This document shows positions 44,013-53,896 of a stretch of 64,000 bases of DNA, piece by piece; within the stretch, counting starts at the first letter, position 1, and every line of letters begins with the position of its first letter. The notes below the pieces were generated by a model that worked only from the letters and a program-made list of their open reading frames with translations, had not been told where the DNA came from and ran no database searches. This DNA is from Parabacteroides sp. AD58. Lineage in GTDB: Bacteria; Bacteroidota; Bacteroidia; Bacteroidales; Tannerellaceae. The translations under genes were made by a program, and so were the position numbers. The stretch is from the NCBI RefSeq assembly GCF_023744375.2, contig NZ_CP146284.1, positions 496,001 through 560,000 on the forward strand. Direction: 5' to 3'.

Positions 44013-44058
44013 GTCCTGTCTGTATAACTATTTTCTGAATAGATATACGGACTTTTTT
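44013..44058 (+). terminator. Terminator of the tRNA cluster
   Basis: GTCC, then GTATAaCTATT after a five-base bulge, pairs with AATAGaTATAC and GGAC, followed by TTTTTT. It precedes the nuclease gene. Confidence 0.7.
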
Positions 44059-44072
44059 GTTTTAGAGCAGTA

Positions 44073-45089
44073 ATGGCAAAGAAGAAAAACACTACATCAG
44101 CCCGGAAGAAAAAGAGCAGCAAGCGGAATACAGCGGTTGTTGCTTCGTTGAAACATCTGTTTTATACAGCCTGTTTCTTTGTGGTCATACTTGTCGGGGT
44201 TTTGTTTGTATATGAAAAGGTATCAGATTATGCGGCCGATAAGGACTGGTCGATAGGTAAGTTTACCGATTGGATACCGGATATTAAGAAGAACGATCAG
44301 GCGGTAGAACAGGCGGTTTCGGAAGTGAAGGATAAAATCGTCAAACCGCTGGAGAATCAGTTGCCGAAAACATCCGAATCGAAGACGAACCGTTTTCCGC
44401 AAGGTGCTGAATTACCGGTATGTCCCAAGTCGTGTACGGAGCAAGTTATCCGGCATAAAGGATATACAGTTTCTTACAATTCTGATTATCGGGTAGCCAA
44501 TTGGGTGGCTTATGAATTGACAAGTCAGGAAGCCAAAAGCAATGCCGCCGAGCGTTCGAATAAATTTGTGCGTGATCCGATGGTGAAAGGTGCTTCTGCC
44601 GAAAATGGAGATTATACCCGTACGGGATATGACCGGGGGCATCTGGCACCGGCAGGAGATATGAAATGGTCGGCACAAGCGATGCGCGAATCGTTTTATC
44701 TGAGCAATATTACCCCTCAAAAGCCGGGTCTGAACCGGGGCGTCTGGAAAGATCTGGAAGAACAGTGCCGGATGTGGGCAGCCGATAACGGTGAGCTTCT
44801 TATTGCAACGGGACCTGTCTTGACACCAGACCTGAAACGGTTGGGGAAAAACCGGGTTGCCATTCCGAAGAAGTTTTATAAAGTAATTTGTATGATCCAG
44901 GACAATAAATACGAGGCTGTCGGGTTTATATTTGAAAACAAGGATTACGGGCAGACCTCTTTGCGCAGTCTGATGGTTCCTGTTGACAGTGTAGAGAAGC
45001 TGACACAAATTGACTTCTTTGCTTCTCTGCCGGATTCAGTCGAATCACAGATGGAGGCAACAGTCAATCAAAAAGCGTGGTCGTATTAA
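44073..45089 (+). CDS. Membrane-anchored DNA/RNA non-specific endonuclease
   Basis: A 338-residue protein with a lysine-rich start, one membrane helix (about 29-50), a linker and an NUC1-type nuclease domain (about 110-330). The catalytic motif is YDRGHLAPAGDMKW near residues 185-200, with DRGH as usual; the next conserved Asn lies in LSNITPQKPGLNRGVW. The domain should sit outside the cytoplasm and need Mg2+. Family members scavenge or degrade nucleic acids. It starts 80 bases after the last tRNA and lies nine bases before the sugar dehydrogenase gene; the two could be co-transcribed. Confidence 0.87.
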   Translation: MAKKKNTTSARKKKSSKRNTAVVASLKHLFYTACFFVVILVGVLFVYEKVSDYAADKDWSIGKFTDWIPDIKKNDQAVEQAVSEVKDKIVKPLENQLPKTSESKTNRFPQGAELPVCPKSCTEQVIRHKGYTVSYNSDYRVANWVAYELTSQEAKSNAAERSNKFVRDPMVKGASAENGDYTRTGYDRGHLAPAGDMKWSAQAMRESFYLSNITPQKPGLNRGVWKDLEEQCRMWAADNGELLIATGPVLTPDLKRLGKNRVAIPKKFYKVICMIQDNKYEAVGFIFENKDYGQTSLRSLMVPVDSVEKLTQIDFFASLPDSVESQMEATVNQKAWSY

Positions 45090-45098
45090 ATTAAAAGG

Positions 45099-46394
45099 AT
45101 GTTTATGTTTGAAGCGTTGAGAAATAAAGAAAAGAAGATAGCGATTGTTGGATTAGGCTATGTCGGACTCCCTTTAGCGATGGGGTTTGCCGATAAACTT
45201 TCAGTGATAGGATATGATATCAATGAAGAACGCTTGGCTAAGCTTCGGGAAGGAATCGATCCGAACGGAGAACTGGCATCTTCGCAACTGGTGGGGAAAG
45301 ATATTGAATTCACTTCTTCCGCGGATAAGTTGCGTGAGGCATCCTTTTATATCATTGCCGTGCCGACGCCGATTGACCAGCATAATGAACCGGACTTGAC
45401 ACCTTTGCTTACGGCAACACGGACGGTTGCCTCGGTGCTGAAGAAAGGAGACTATGTTGTTTATGAGTCGACGGTTTATCCGGGTTGTACCGAAGAAGAT
45501 TGCGTTCCGCTATTGGAAGAAATATCCGGAATGGTATATAAGCAGGATTTTAAGGTTGGTTATTCTCCGGAGCGGATAAACCCGGGTGATAAAGTACATA
45601 CCTTACAGAATACAGTGAAAATTGTTTCCGGTTGCGATGATGAGGCTTTATCAGAAATCAGGCAGATATATGGTCTGATTATTGAAGCCGGCCTGCATCA
45701 GGCTCCGTCTATTCGGGTAGCTGAGGCCGCCAAGATTATAGAAAATACCCAGCGGGATGTCAATATAGCTTTGATGAATGAGTTGTCAATCATCTTCGAT
45801 CGGATGGGCATTAATACGTATGATGTATTGGAGGCAGCAGGAACGAAATGGAATTTTCTGCATTTTTATCCAGGGTTGGTAGGCGGCCATTGCATTGGTG
45901 TTGATCCGTATTATCTGGTACATAAGGCGAAAGAATTGCAGTATCATCCCAAAATGATCAACTCAGGTCGTTTTGTCAATGATTCCATGGGTCGGTATAT
46001 AGCCAAGAAAATTGTAAAGAAGGTGTTGGGATTAGGAAAGAATATCCTGCACGCCCGTGTATTGGTGATGGGAATGACTTTTAAGGAGAATGTTTCCGAT
46101 ATACGCAATTCAAAAGTCGTTGATATGGTCCGCGAATTTATCGACTTTGGCGCTGTGGTAGATGTCGTGGATCCCTACGCTTCTCCAGCAGCCGTTAAGC
46201 AAGAATACGGCATTGAGCTGAAAGAACAGCCGGAAGGTGTTTACGATGCTATTGTTGTTGCCGTAGCTCATAAAGATTATCTCTTATTGGATGAAAATTA
46301 TTTTATTTCATTGTCTGCTGGAAAAGCTGTTTTAGGAGATATTAAAGGAATTTTCCGACATAAAATTAAAAAAATGGAATACTGGAGCTTATAA
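45099..46394 (+). CDS. Nucleotide-sugar dehydrogenase (WbpO/TviB-like)
   Basis: A 431-residue UDP-sugar 6-dehydrogenase of the UDP-glucose/GDP-mannose dehydrogenase family. Residues 13-30 hold the NAD motif IAIVGLGYVGLPLAMGFA; the central domain carries EAAKIIENTQRDVNIALMNE, and the catalytic Cys is in VGGHCIGVDPYYL near 268. The sequence type suggests UDP-N-acetylhexosamine as substrate, giving a uronic acid for capsule or LPS synthesis; substrate is inferred. Relatives sit in polysaccharide gene clusters. No glycosyltransferase is near. Confidence 0.85.
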   Translation: MFMFEALRNKEKKIAIVGLGYVGLPLAMGFADKLSVIGYDINEERLAKLREGIDPNGELASSQLVGKDIEFTSSADKLREASFYIIAVPTPIDQHNEPDLTPLLTATRTVASVLKKGDYVVYESTVYPGCTEEDCVPLLEEISGMVYKQDFKVGYSPERINPGDKVHTLQNTVKIVSGCDDEALSEIRQIYGLIIEAGLHQAPSIRVAEAAKIIENTQRDVNIALMNELSIIFDRMGINTYDVLEAAGTKWNFLHFYPGLVGGHCIGVDPYYLVHKAKELQYHPKMINSGRFVNDSMGRYIAKKIVKKVLGLGKNILHARVLVMGMTFKENVSDIRNSKVVDMVREFIDFGAVVDVVDPYASPAAVKQEYGIELKEQPEGVYDAIVVAVAHKDYLLLDENYFISLSAGKAVLGDIKGIFRHKIKKMEYWSL

Positions 46395-46548
46395 GATAAA
46401 GATTTATAACAGGTTATAGGGTCTATTATACCCTTATGATCTGAAAGTAATCTTTCCGATATGGAAATAAATTGTTAAAAGGAAAGGACTTAAACCTAAT
46501 AAACTTTAGATATTTTTTAAAAAGGTGTTGTAGAATATATATTTTTAT

Positions 46549-46580
46549 TTTGTTGATAAAATGAAAAGGTTCTATATTTG
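46549..46580 (+). promoter_or_regulatory. Promoter of a putative small RNA / rfbA leader
   Basis: TTTG at 46549-46552 and TATATTTG at 46573-46580 with 20 bases between. The box and CATCAGA beyond it are the same as in the promoter at 42049-42080. Confidence 0.6.
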
Positions 46581-46585
46581 CATCA

Positions 46586-46670
46586 GATAACCTAAACAAT
46601 CTTTTTGCCTTAAAGACTAATGCCTATTAAAAACCTGTAAAGAGGATCTTTGAGAAAAGATCCTCTTTAT
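46586..46670 (+). ncRNA. Putative small RNA or attenuated leader before rfbA
   Basis: From the promoter above, transcription would run through a non-coding stretch of about 85 bases to a perfect 13-base hairpin, AAAGAGGATCTTT-GAGA-AAAGATCCTCTTT (46639-46668), followed by a weak T run. This is the layout of a small RNA with a terminator, or of a leader whose hairpin regulates rfbA, which starts about 110 bases further on. No family is recognised. The remaining DNA of this 383-base interval (46395-46545 and 46671-46777) shows nothing else. Confidence 0.4.
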
Positions 46671-46777
46671 GATTTATAACCCTTCCATTGTTTTCATTCT
46701 GTTTTTTATTTTTCTAAAATCTTCTATGGCTGATAATCTTTTTTTAGTATGTTTGTTGCCATAAATGTGATAAATAT

Positions 46778-47674
46778 ATGAAAGGAATAGTTTTAGCAGG
46801 AGGATCAGGTACCCGGCTGTACCCAATAACAAAAGGCGTGTCAAAGCAATTGTTGCCCATATATGATAAACCGATGGTGTATTATCCGATATCCGTCTTG
46901 ATGCTGGCCGGGATACGTGAGATTCTGATTATATCTACTCCGCAGGATTTACCTGGTTTCCGGCGTTTGCTGGGTGATGGGAGTGATTATGGTGTCCGGT
47001 TTGAATATGCAGAACAACCTTCGCCCGATGGTCTGGCCCAGGCCTTTATTATCGGAGCAGATTTTATTGGAGAAGATTCTGTCTGTCTGGTTTTAGGTGA
47101 TAATATATTCTATGGTCAGAGCTTTTCGTCGATGTTGCGTCAGGCTGTTTCGGTGGTTGACCAGGAAGGAAAGGCCGCAGTCTTCGGATATTATGTGAAT
47201 GATCCGGAAAGATATGGCGTGGCAGAGTTTGATAAAGACGGGAATGTAATCAGCATTGAAGAGAAGCCTCAGAAGCCCAAATCTAACTATGCGGTGGTGG
47301 GTCTCTATTTCTATCCGAATAAGGTCGTAGAAATAGCCAAGCATATCAAGCCGTCCGCTCGTGGGGAATTAGAAATAACTACCGTTAATCAGGAGTTTCT
47401 GCAAGAAGGTAAGTTAAAAGTACAATTATTGGGCCGTGGTTTTGCCTGGCTGGATACGGGAACGCATGATTCGCTATCGGAAGCTTCTACCTTTATAGAG
47501 GTGATAGAGAAGCGACAGGGGCTGAAAGTTGCTTGTCTGGAAGAAATCGCTTATAGAAACGGTTGGATTGAAGCAGCCCGGTTGGCCGAAATTGCCCGAC
47601 CTATGGCAAAGAACCAGTACGGACAATATTTGCTGCAACTGATAAAAGAAGAGGATTGTGGAGAAGAACAGTAA
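46778..47674 (+). CDS. rfbA: Glucose-1-phosphate thymidylyltransferase
   Basis: A 298-residue nucleotidyltransferase opening with the substrate loop [20 protein letters not shown], then [25 protein letters not shown] and a [17 protein letters not shown] segment. It makes dTDP-glucose from glucose-1-phosphate and dTTP, the first step toward dTDP-rhamnose. The companion genes rfbB, rfbC and rfbD are not in this window. It overlaps the start of the fucose-synthase gene by 17 bases, so the following genes depend on the same transcript. Confidence 0.93.
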   Translation: MKGIVLAGGSGTRLYPITKGVSKQLLPIYDKPMVYYPISVLMLAGIREILIISTPQDLPGFRRLLGDGSDYGVRFEYAEQPSPDGLAQAFIIGADFIGEDSVCLVLGDNIFYGQSFSSMLRQAVSVVDQEGKAAVFGYYVNDPERYGVAEFDKDGNVISIEEKPQKPKSNYAVVGLYFYPNKVVEIAKHIKPSARGELEITTVNQEFLQEGKLKVQLLGRGFAWLDTGTHDSLSEASTFIEVIEKRQGLKVACLEEIAYRNGWIEAARLAEIARPMAKNQYGQYLLQLIKEEDCGEEQ

Positions 47675-48734
47675 AATATTCGTAGCTGGGCATCGGGGAT
47701 TAGTCGGTTCGGCTATTTTAAAGAACTTGCAGGATAAAGGGTATCATCATTTTGTCTTGCGGACACATGCAGAACTGGATTTAACGGATCAAAGTGCTGT
47801 TTGTCGTTTTTTTGAGGAAGAAAAGCCTGAATATGTCTTTTTAGCAGCGGCTCATGTAGGCGGTATTATGGCGAACAGTCGTTACCGGGCTGATTTTATC
47901 TACCAGAATCTGATGATTCAAAACAATGTAATTCATGCGTCTTTTTTGAACAAAATAAAGAAACTTTTGTTTTTAGGTAGTACGTGTATTTATCCTCGGG
48001 AAGCACCACAGCCGATGACTGAGAATTGTCTGTTGACTTCTTCTTTGGAATATACAAATGAGCCTTACGCGATTGCTAAGATAGCGGGGTTGAAGATGTG
48101 TGAGAGTTATGATTTGCAGTATGGCACGAATTTTATTGCCGTTATGCCTACAAATTTATATGGGCCTAATGACAATTTTGATCTGGAGACTTCGCATGTC
48201 TTGCCTGCTATGATCCGGAAGATTCATCTGGCAAATTGTCTGATGCAAGCTGATTGGGCGGCACTCCGCAAAGACTTGGATCAGCGTCCGGTGGAAGGCG
48301 TTGATGGAAAGGCTGAATCGGATGATATCGAAAGAGTCCTGGCAAAATATGGTGTATTTCCCGATCGTGTGGAATTATGGGGTACAGGTCGTCCGCTCCG
48401 TGAATTCTTGTGGAGCGAAGAAATGGCGGATGCCTCGGTATATATCATGGAAAAGGTTGACTTTGCCGATTTGTGTAAAGGACAGGGGCCTGATATCCGA
48501 AATACACATATAAATATAGGTACAGGTGTTGAACATACAATCCGGGAAGTGGCTCAAATGGTTTGTCGGGTGGTAGGTTTTACGGGTACAGTGAATTTTG
48601 ATGCATCCAAACCTGATGGAACATTGCGGAAACTGACGGATGTAAGCAAATTGCATAAGTTGGGATGGCATCATCAAGTTGAATTGGAAGAGGGAATAGA
48701 TCGTTTATATCAGTGGTATCTGAAAAATAGTTGA
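47658..48734 (+). CDS. fcl: GDP-L-fucose synthase
   Basis: A 358-residue short-chain-dehydrogenase-type enzyme, [16 protein letters not shown] as the NADP loop, [19 protein letters not shown], the YxxxK pair in [10 protein letters not shown], and [18 protein letters not shown]. It turns GDP-4-keto-6-deoxymannose into GDP-L-fucose. It starts with GTG at 47658 inside the end of rfbA. A stretch near residues 195-230 ([20 protein letters not shown]) is longer than in E. coli and fits Bacteroides-type members. It is followed directly by gmd, the preceding pathway step. Confidence 0.92.
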   Translation: MEKNSKIFVAGHRGLVGSAILKNLQDKGYHHFVLRTHAELDLTDQSAVCRFFEEEKPEYVFLAAAHVGGIMANSRYRADFIYQNLMIQNNVIHASFLNKIKKLLFLGSTCIYPREAPQPMTENCLLTSSLEYTNEPYAIAKIAGLKMCESYDLQYGTNFIAVMPTNLYGPNDNFDLETSHVLPAMIRKIHLANCLMQADWAALRKDLDQRPVEGVDGKAESDDIERVLAKYGVFPDRVELWGTGRPLREFLWSEEMADASVYIMEKVDFADLCKGQGPDIRNTHINIGTGVEHTIREVAQMVCRVVGFTGTVNFDASKPDGTLRKLTDVSKLHKLGWHHQVELEEGIDRLYQWYLKNS

Positions 48735-48736
48735 AC

Positions 48737-49888
48737 ATGGGAAAAGTTGCTTTAATTACCGGTATTACCGGACAAGATGGAGCCTATTTGGCTGAATATT
48801 TAATAAAGAAGGGATATGTAGTGCATGGTATCAAGCGCCGTTCCTCTATGTTTAACACAGACCGTATTGATCATCTTTACCAAGATCCACATGTGGAAAA
48901 TCGTAATTTGGTACTACATTATGGCGATTTGACCGACAGCCTGAATCTGACACGAATTATTGGGGAAGTTCAGCCGGACGAAATCTACAATCTGGCAGCG
49001 ATGAGCCATGTGAAAGTAAGTTTTGATACACCTGAATATACTGCCAATGCTGATGGTTTGGGTGTTCTGCGAATTCTGGAAGCAGTCCGGCTGTTGAAGC
49101 TGGTAGAAAAGACGAGAATTTATCAGGCTTCTACTTCCGAGCTATATGGACTGGTGCAAGAGGTTCCGCAACGTGAAACGACACCGTTTTACCCAAGAAG
49201 TCCGTATGCGGTCGCTAAATTATATGGATACTGGATTACGGTAAATTATAGAGAGGCTTACGGCATGCATGCGTCGAATGGCATTCTTTTTAATCATGAA
49301 TCGCCTTTACGCGGCGAAACTTTTGTGACCCGTAAGGTTACGCGGGCCGTTTCTCGTATAGCATTGGGTATTCAGAAGCAAGTGTATTTAGGAAATCTGG
49401 ATTCAAAGCGAGATTGGGGGCATGCCAAAGATTATGTGCGTGCCATGCATCTTATTTTACAGCAGGACAAGCCGGATGATTATGTGATAGCGACGGGTGT
49501 AACAACTTCTATCCGGGATTTTGTAAGAATGGCATTTGCAGAAATTGGAGCCCAACTGGAGTTTCGGGGAAAAGGCGTGGAAGAAGTAGCTTTGTTATCG
49601 GGTATTGATGAGTCCTTATTTAATAAGGTAGTAGGAGAATCTTATCTTACGGATTTTAAACAACGTATAGGCAGCGTTGTCGTTGGTGTAGATCCTCAGT
49701 ATTTCCGACCTACAGAAGTTGATCTTCTGATTGGAAATGCAGAGAAGGCGAAAAAGAAATTAGGTTGGGAGCCTGTATATTCATTAACAGACTTGGTGCA
49801 TGATATGATGGTCAGTGATATCAAATTGATGAAAAAAGAATCATATTTGCGTGAAGGCGGTTATAGAATATTGAATTATTTTGAATAG
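48737..49888 (+). CDS. gmd: GDP-mannose 4,6-dehydratase
   Basis: A 383-residue NADP-dependent dehydratase with [34 protein letters not shown], the catalytic YxxxK in [12 protein letters not shown], and [20 protein letters not shown]. It makes GDP-4-keto-6-deoxymannose, the input of Fcl. ATG at 48737 is preferred; a TTG at 48731 would extend it by two residues. The gap after fcl is two bases. The order rfbA-fcl-gmd suggests supply of fucose to surface glycans, which gut Bacteroidales need for colonisation. Confidence 0.94.
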   Translation: MGKVALITGITGQDGAYLAEYLIKKGYVVHGIKRRSSMFNTDRIDHLYQDPHVENRNLVLHYGDLTDSLNLTRIIGEVQPDEIYNLAAMSHVKVSFDTPEYTANADGLGVLRILEAVRLLKLVEKTRIYQASTSELYGLVQEVPQRETTPFYPRSPYAVAKLYGYWITVNYREAYGMHASNGILFNHESPLRGETFVTRKVTRAVSRIALGIQKQVYLGNLDSKRDWGHAKDYVRAMHLILQQDKPDDYVIATGVTTSIRDFVRMAFAEIGAQLEFRGKGVEEVALLSGIDESLFNKVVGESYLTDFKQRIGSVVVGVDPQYFRPTEVDLLIGNAEKAKKKLGWEPVYSLTDLVHDMMVSDIKLMKKESYLREGGYRILNYFE

Positions 49889-49911
49889 TGTAAAAACATT
49901 TCTCCCTTTTA

Positions 49912-49943
49912 TTTGTTGTATATATAGAAAAAGATTAATTTTG
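49912..49943 (+). promoter_or_regulatory. Promoter of the OmpA-type porin gene
   Basis: TTTG at 49912-49915 and TAATTTTG at 49936-49943 with a 20-base spacer match both consensus boxes, as expected for a strongly expressed outer-membrane protein. Confidence 0.7.
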
Positions 49944-49988
49944 TATTTAATTTAATTGCGAATTGTTTCATTTAAATGTTGATAAATT

Positions 49989-51134
49989 ATGAAAGTAAAA
50001 GCGTTATTATTAGCATTGCTGTCAGGGTTCGTACTGAATGCTACAGCGCAGGAGTTTAAGCCCCAGGTTGGGTTTAGCACAGAAAAAGGTTATAAGACCA
50101 ATTTCAAGAAGAATAAAGCTGGTGATAACTGGTTTATTTCTATTGCGGGTGGTGCAAGTATTTTGTTGGGTGATCAGAACGGAAAAGCCGACTTCGGTAA
50201 TCGTTTGAATTTCGCTCCTCAATTCTCATTTGGAAAATGGTTTAATCCGTATTTGGCATTCAGAACACAGATTAATGGTGGTGTTTTGCATGGCTTTGAA
50301 GGAGAAGAAGCTCGTATGCAGCATAACAAATATGTAGCAGCTCACGTTGATTTGTTGTGGGATGTTACTAATTTCTGGGCTCCGTACAATGAAAAGAAAG
50401 TTTTCCGTTTGATTCCTTGGGTTGGTTTTGGTTATGCACAGCGTTTCAAGACAACAGAAGCTGTTGAACGTGCAAGAACAGAGTCTCCTACTTTGAATGC
50501 CGGTATCTTGACAGCTTTCCGTTTGAGCAAACGTGTTGACTTGAATGTTGAATTGCAGGGTTCTTTGTTGAACGAGCAGTTTAACCGTGTAAGCATGTAT
50601 CACTTGACTGACGGTATTGCTCAGTTGACTGCTGGTCTGACATTCAAATTGGGTAAGACAGACTTCGAGGTTCTTGAACCAATGGATTATGATTTGCTGA
50701 ATGATCTGAACAATCAGATCAATGCTTTGCGTGCTGAAAATGAAGAACTGAGCAAACGTCCGGTTTCTTGTCCTGAATGCAAGGAAACTGTTACAGAAGT
50801 TGTCAATAACGTAGTTGACAATGTTGTATTCTTCCGTTTGAATAGTTCTAAGATTGACAAGAATCAGCATATCAATATCTACAATACTGCTGAGTATATG
50901 AAAGCAAACAACACACCGATTAAGGTGATTGGTTATGCCGACAAGAAGACTGGTAAGGCTGATTACAACATGCAGTTGTCAGAAAAACGTGCTAAAGCTG
51001 TTGCTAAGGAATTGACTGAGAAATACGGTGTTGATTCTAGCCGTATTACAATCGAATGGAAGGGTTGCGAAGAACAGCCTTATAGCGAAAACAGCTGGAA
51101 CCGTGTGGTTATTATGCGTGCAGACGATAAATAA
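49989..51134 (+). CDS. OmpA-family outer-membrane protein
   Basis: A 381-residue protein with signal peptide (about 1-20), an N-terminal beta-barrel (about 45-225), a proline/cysteine-rich hinge with VSCPECKE, and an OmpA C-terminal peptidoglycan-binding domain (about 260-375) with VVFFRLNSSKIDKNQ and YADKKTGKADYNMQLSEKRA. It links outer membrane and peptidoglycan, like the major Bacteroides OmpA proteins. Codon use is noticeably simpler than its neighbours (many repeats of the same codons such as CGT, GTT and TTG), which fits high expression, and it has a strong promoter and its own terminator. Confidence 0.9.
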   Translation: MKVKALLLALLSGFVLNATAQEFKPQVGFSTEKGYKTNFKKNKAGDNWFISIAGGASILLGDQNGKADFGNRLNFAPQFSFGKWFNPYLAFRTQINGGVLHGFEGEEARMQHNKYVAAHVDLLWDVTNFWAPYNEKKVFRLIPWVGFGYAQRFKTTEAVERARTESPTLNAGILTAFRLSKRVDLNVELQGSLLNEQFNRVSMYHLTDGIAQLTAGLTFKLGKTDFEVLEPMDYDLLNDLNNQINALRAENEELSKRPVSCPECKETVTEVVNNVVDNVVFFRLNSSKIDKNQHINIYNTAEYMKANNTPIKVIGYADKKTGKADYNMQLSEKRAKAVAKELTEKYGVDSSRITIEWKGCEEQPYSENSWNRVVIMRADDK

Positions 51135-51163
51135 TATATTATTAAGTTTAATTTAAAAGAATG

Positions 51164-51196
51164 GAGATGCGTCTTTACAGGCGCATCTCTTTTTTA
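51164..51196 (+). terminator. Terminator of the OmpA gene
   Basis: GAGATGCG pairs with CGCATCTC around TCTTTACAGG and is followed by seven T. Confidence 0.85.
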
Positions 51197-51225
51197 TCTG
51201 TCTTGATATTGGGTAAATTTGTGCA

Positions 51226-51276
51226 TATAAAAGAGCTCCCGAGGATTTTATTTCGATTAATCCTCGGGAGCTTTTA
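51226..51276 (-). terminator. Terminator of kbl
   Basis: A hairpin with arms CTCCCGAGGATT and AATCCTCGGGAG, extended by AAAA/TTTT around a two-base bulge. It has T-rich sequence on the minus strand and stops transcription of kbl; it is also usable from the plus side. Confidence 0.75.
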
Positions 51277-51353
51277 TGTGTAAACTATCTCCTTTCTGTA
51301 GAGAACTAAGATATATCAGTTTTCCAATCGGAGATTAGATTCTTTTCCTGGTT

Positions 51354-52544
51354 TTATTTAATAACACCTAATTCTTTGCCAACTTTAATAAAGGCAGCAA
51401 CTGCTTTGTCCAAATGAGCTTTTTCGTGACCAGCTGATAATTGTACACGGATACGAGCCTGTCCTTTTGGAACAACTGGATAATAGAAGCCTGTTACATA
51501 AATGCCTTCTTCCTGCATTTTAGCAGCAAAGTCTTGTGATAATTTCGCATCATACAGCATAACTGCACAAATTGCAGATTGAGTCGGTTTGATATCGAAG
51601 CCTGCTGCCAACATTTTATCGCGGAAGTAAGTAACATTTTCCATTAATTTAGTATGCAGAGCATCGCTTTCCTTCAGCATCTTGAACATTTCCAAACTTG
51701 CACCGACAATAGCAGGAGCAACTGAATTAGAGAACAAATATGGGCGAGAACGCTGACGGAGTATATCGATAATTTCTTTCTTACCAGTGGTAAAACCACC
51801 CATAGCTCCACCGAATGATTTGCCTAATGTTCCGGTGAAGATATCAATACGTCCATAGCAGTTGAATTTTTCTGCTACACCGTGGCCGGTCGGACCAACT
51901 ACACCTGCAGAGTGAGATTCGTCTACCATTACCAGTGCATCGTACTTTTCAGCCAAATCACAGATTTTGTCCATAGGAGCAACATTTCCATCCATTGAGA
52001 AAACACCATCTGTAGCAATGATACGGTAGCGTTGAGCTTGTGCTTCTTTTAAGCAACGTTCCAAATCAGCCATATCAGCATTGGCATAACGATAACGTTT
52101 TGCTTTACATAAACGTACACCGTCAATGATGGAAGCATGATTCAACGCATCAGAAATAATAGCATCTTCTTCTGTAAACAACGGTTCGAAAAGACCTCCA
52201 TTAGCATCGAAGCATGCAGCGTATAAAATTGTATCTTCAGTTTTGAAGTAATCGGAAATAGCAGCTTCCAATTGCTTATGTAAATCTTGTGTACCACAGA
52301 TAAAACGAACGGAAGACATACCGTAACCATGAGAATCCATGGCTGCTTTGGCAGCTTCGATTAAGCGTTTGTTGTCAGAAAGACCCAGATAATTGTTTGC
52401 ACAAAAGTTCAAAACGTCACTACCTGCATTAACCTTGATATCGGCACGCTGTGGAGTCGTTATAATTCTTTCATTTTTGTACAATCCGGCAGCCTGAATG
52501 TTTGCCAGTTCTTCAGCTAAGAATTCCTTAAATTTTCCGTACAT
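51354..52544 (-). CDS. kbl: 2-amino-3-ketobutyrate CoA ligase (glycine C-acetyltransferase)
   Basis: A 396-residue pyridoxal-phosphate enzyme of the alpha-oxoamine synthase family: NYLGLSDNKRLIEAAKAA, VRFICGTQDLHKQLE, DESHSAGVVGPTGHG and the cofactor lysine in FTGTLGKSFGGAMGGF near 240. It cleaves 2-amino-3-ketobutyrate with CoA into glycine and acetyl-CoA. The threonine dehydrogenase gene that makes its substrate starts about 200 bases away in the opposite direction, so the two form a divergent threonine-degradation pair. A GTTCAGT-TTATG-ACTGAAC hairpin (52618-52636) lies in the leader. Confidence 0.94.
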   Translation of the reverse strand: MYGKFKEFLAEELANIQAAGLYKNERIITTPQRADIKVNAGSDVLNFCANNYLGLSDNKRLIEAAKAAMDSHGYGMSSVRFICGTQDLHKQLEAAISDYFKTEDTILYAACFDANGGLFEPLFTEEDAIISDALNHASIIDGVRLCKAKRYRYANADMADLERCLKEAQAQRYRIIATDGVFSMDGNVAPMDKICDLAEKYDALVMVDESHSAGVVGPTGHGVAEKFNCYGRIDIFTGTLGKSFGGAMGGFTTGKKEIIDILRQRSRPYLFSNSVAPAIVGASLEMFKMLKESDALHTKLMENVTYFRDKMLAAGFDIKPTQSAICAVMLYDAKLSQDFAAKMQEEGIYVTGFYYPVVPKGQARIRVQLSAGHEKAHLDKAVAAFIKVGKELGVIK

Positions 52545-52714
52545 GTTAATATATATTTAATGGTTTTAATTATAATGCCGTAAGGAAACAAACTTTTCAT
52601 TTGATTCTTGCGGAGAAGTTCAGTTTATGACTGAACGAAACAAAGTTCTTATTTTTTTTTGAGAAACTGATGAAAAAAATCAAGAAAATCATGTAAAAAC
52701 AATTTTTATTCTTC

Positions 52715-52722
52715 TACCTTTG
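52715..52722 (+). promoter_or_regulatory. -7 box of the threonine dehydrogenase promoter
   Basis: TACCTTTG lies 31 bases upstream of the start codon at 52753. Confidence 0.55.
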
Positions 52723-52752
52723 TTCGCAGATAACTTAAATCTCAAATGTAAA

Positions 52753-53718
52753 ATGAAGAATATATTAATTATTGGTTCAACTGGACAAATTGGTTCAGAA
52801 CTTACCATGAAGTTGAGAGGTATTTATGGTGGATCAAATGTAGTAGCAGGATATATTCCGGGTGCAGAACCAAAAGGAGAATTATTGGAGTCTGGTCCTT
52901 CTGCAATTGTAGATATTACGAATGAACAGCAGATTGCAGAAACGGTTTCTCGTTATAAAGTAGATACAATATATAATTTGGCCGCTTTGTTGTCTGCAGT
53001 GGCTGAAGCAAAACCCCAGTTGGCATGGAAGATCGGTATGGGCGGATTATTCAATGTTTTGGAAGTAGCCCGTGAGATGCATTGTGCTGTATTTACTCCA
53101 AGTTCAATTGGTGTTTTTGGTAATAATACGCCGAAGGATAAAACTCCACAGGATACTATTCGTAATCCAAGAACGATGTATGGAGTAACCAAGGTCTCTG
53201 GAGAGCTGCTGAGCGATTATTATTATATTCGTTTTGGTGTTGATACACGTTCTGTTCGTTTCCCGGGTTTGATTTCATATGTAACACCTCCGGGTGGTGG
53301 AACAACTGACTATGCTGTTGATATTTATTATTCTGCAGTAAGAGGAGAAACATTCAAATGCCCGATCGCTGCAGGCACATTTATGGATATGATGTATATG
53401 CCGGATGGTTTGCGTGCTGCTGTTGAAATCATGGAAGCTGATCCTACAAAGTTTGTACATCGTAATTCATTCAATATCGCATCCATGAGCTTTGATCCGG
53501 AAATCATTTATAATAGTATCAAGAAATATTTGCCGGATTTCAAGATGGAATATGAGGTAGATCCGTTGCGCCAGTCTATTGCTGAATCATGGCCTAACTC
53601 ATTGGACGATACTTGTGCTCGCGAAGAATGGGGTTGGAAGCCGGAATATGATTTGGATTCTATGACTCGTGATATGCTGACCAAGTTAAAAGAACGTTTG
53701 GTTGATGCTAAGAAATAA
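52753..53718 (+). CDS. L-threonine 3-dehydrogenase, epimerase (SDR) type
   Basis: A 321-residue protein of the NAD-dependent epimerase/dehydratase fold. ATG 52753 gives MKNILIIGSTGQIGSELTM, the NAD loop; the YxxxK pair is in RTMYGVTKVSGELLS. The later YVTPPGGGTTDYAVDIYYSA segment is typical of the epimerase-type threonine dehydrogenases found in bacteria and animals, distinct from the zinc enzyme of E. coli. It oxidises threonine to 2-amino-3-ketobutyrate. A longer reading from TTG 52720 would run through the promoter box and is unlikely. Partner of kbl. Confidence 0.88.
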   Translation: MKNILIIGSTGQIGSELTMKLRGIYGGSNVVAGYIPGAEPKGELLESGPSAIVDITNEQQIAETVSRYKVDTIYNLAALLSAVAEAKPQLAWKIGMGGLFNVLEVAREMHCAVFTPSSIGVFGNNTPKDKTPQDTIRNPRTMYGVTKVSGELLSDYYYIRFGVDTRSVRFPGLISYVTPPGGGTTDYAVDIYYSAVRGETFKCPIAAGTFMDMMYMPDGLRAAVEIMEADPTKFVHRNSFNIASMSFDPEIIYNSIKKYLPDFKMEYEVDPLRQSIAESWPNSLDDTCAREEWGWKPEYDLDSMTRDMLTKLKERLVDAKK

Positions 53719-53751
53719 ATAGAACTATATATTTAATTCTTGATTGATATT

Positions 53752-53800
53752 GGGGAATTGAGTGGATGTAATAAACTCAATTCCCTAATTCCTTTTTATT
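53752..53800 (+). terminator. Terminator of threonine dehydrogenase gene
   Basis: GGGAATTGAG pairs perfectly with CTCAATTCCC across 13 bases, followed by TAATTCCTTTTTATT. Confidence 0.8.
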
Positions 53801-53865
53801 GGTAACTTTTTCTGATTGTTCCTTGATTTTCATGGGTAAAGGAAAGGCCTCTTCCTTATTTCTTT

Positions 53866-53873
53866 TAACTTTG
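53866..53873 (+). promoter_or_regulatory. -7 box of the steroid reductase operon
   Basis: TAACTTTG, 23 bases before the start codon of the steroid 5-alpha-reductase gene, matches TAnnTTTG. Confidence 0.55.
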
Positions 53874-53896
53874 CGTTTGCAATATTCTTTAGTGTT

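Noticed and set aside
44412..45008. 198-residue minus-strand open frame
   Set aside because: Antisense to the nuclease gene, whose catalytic motif is intact.
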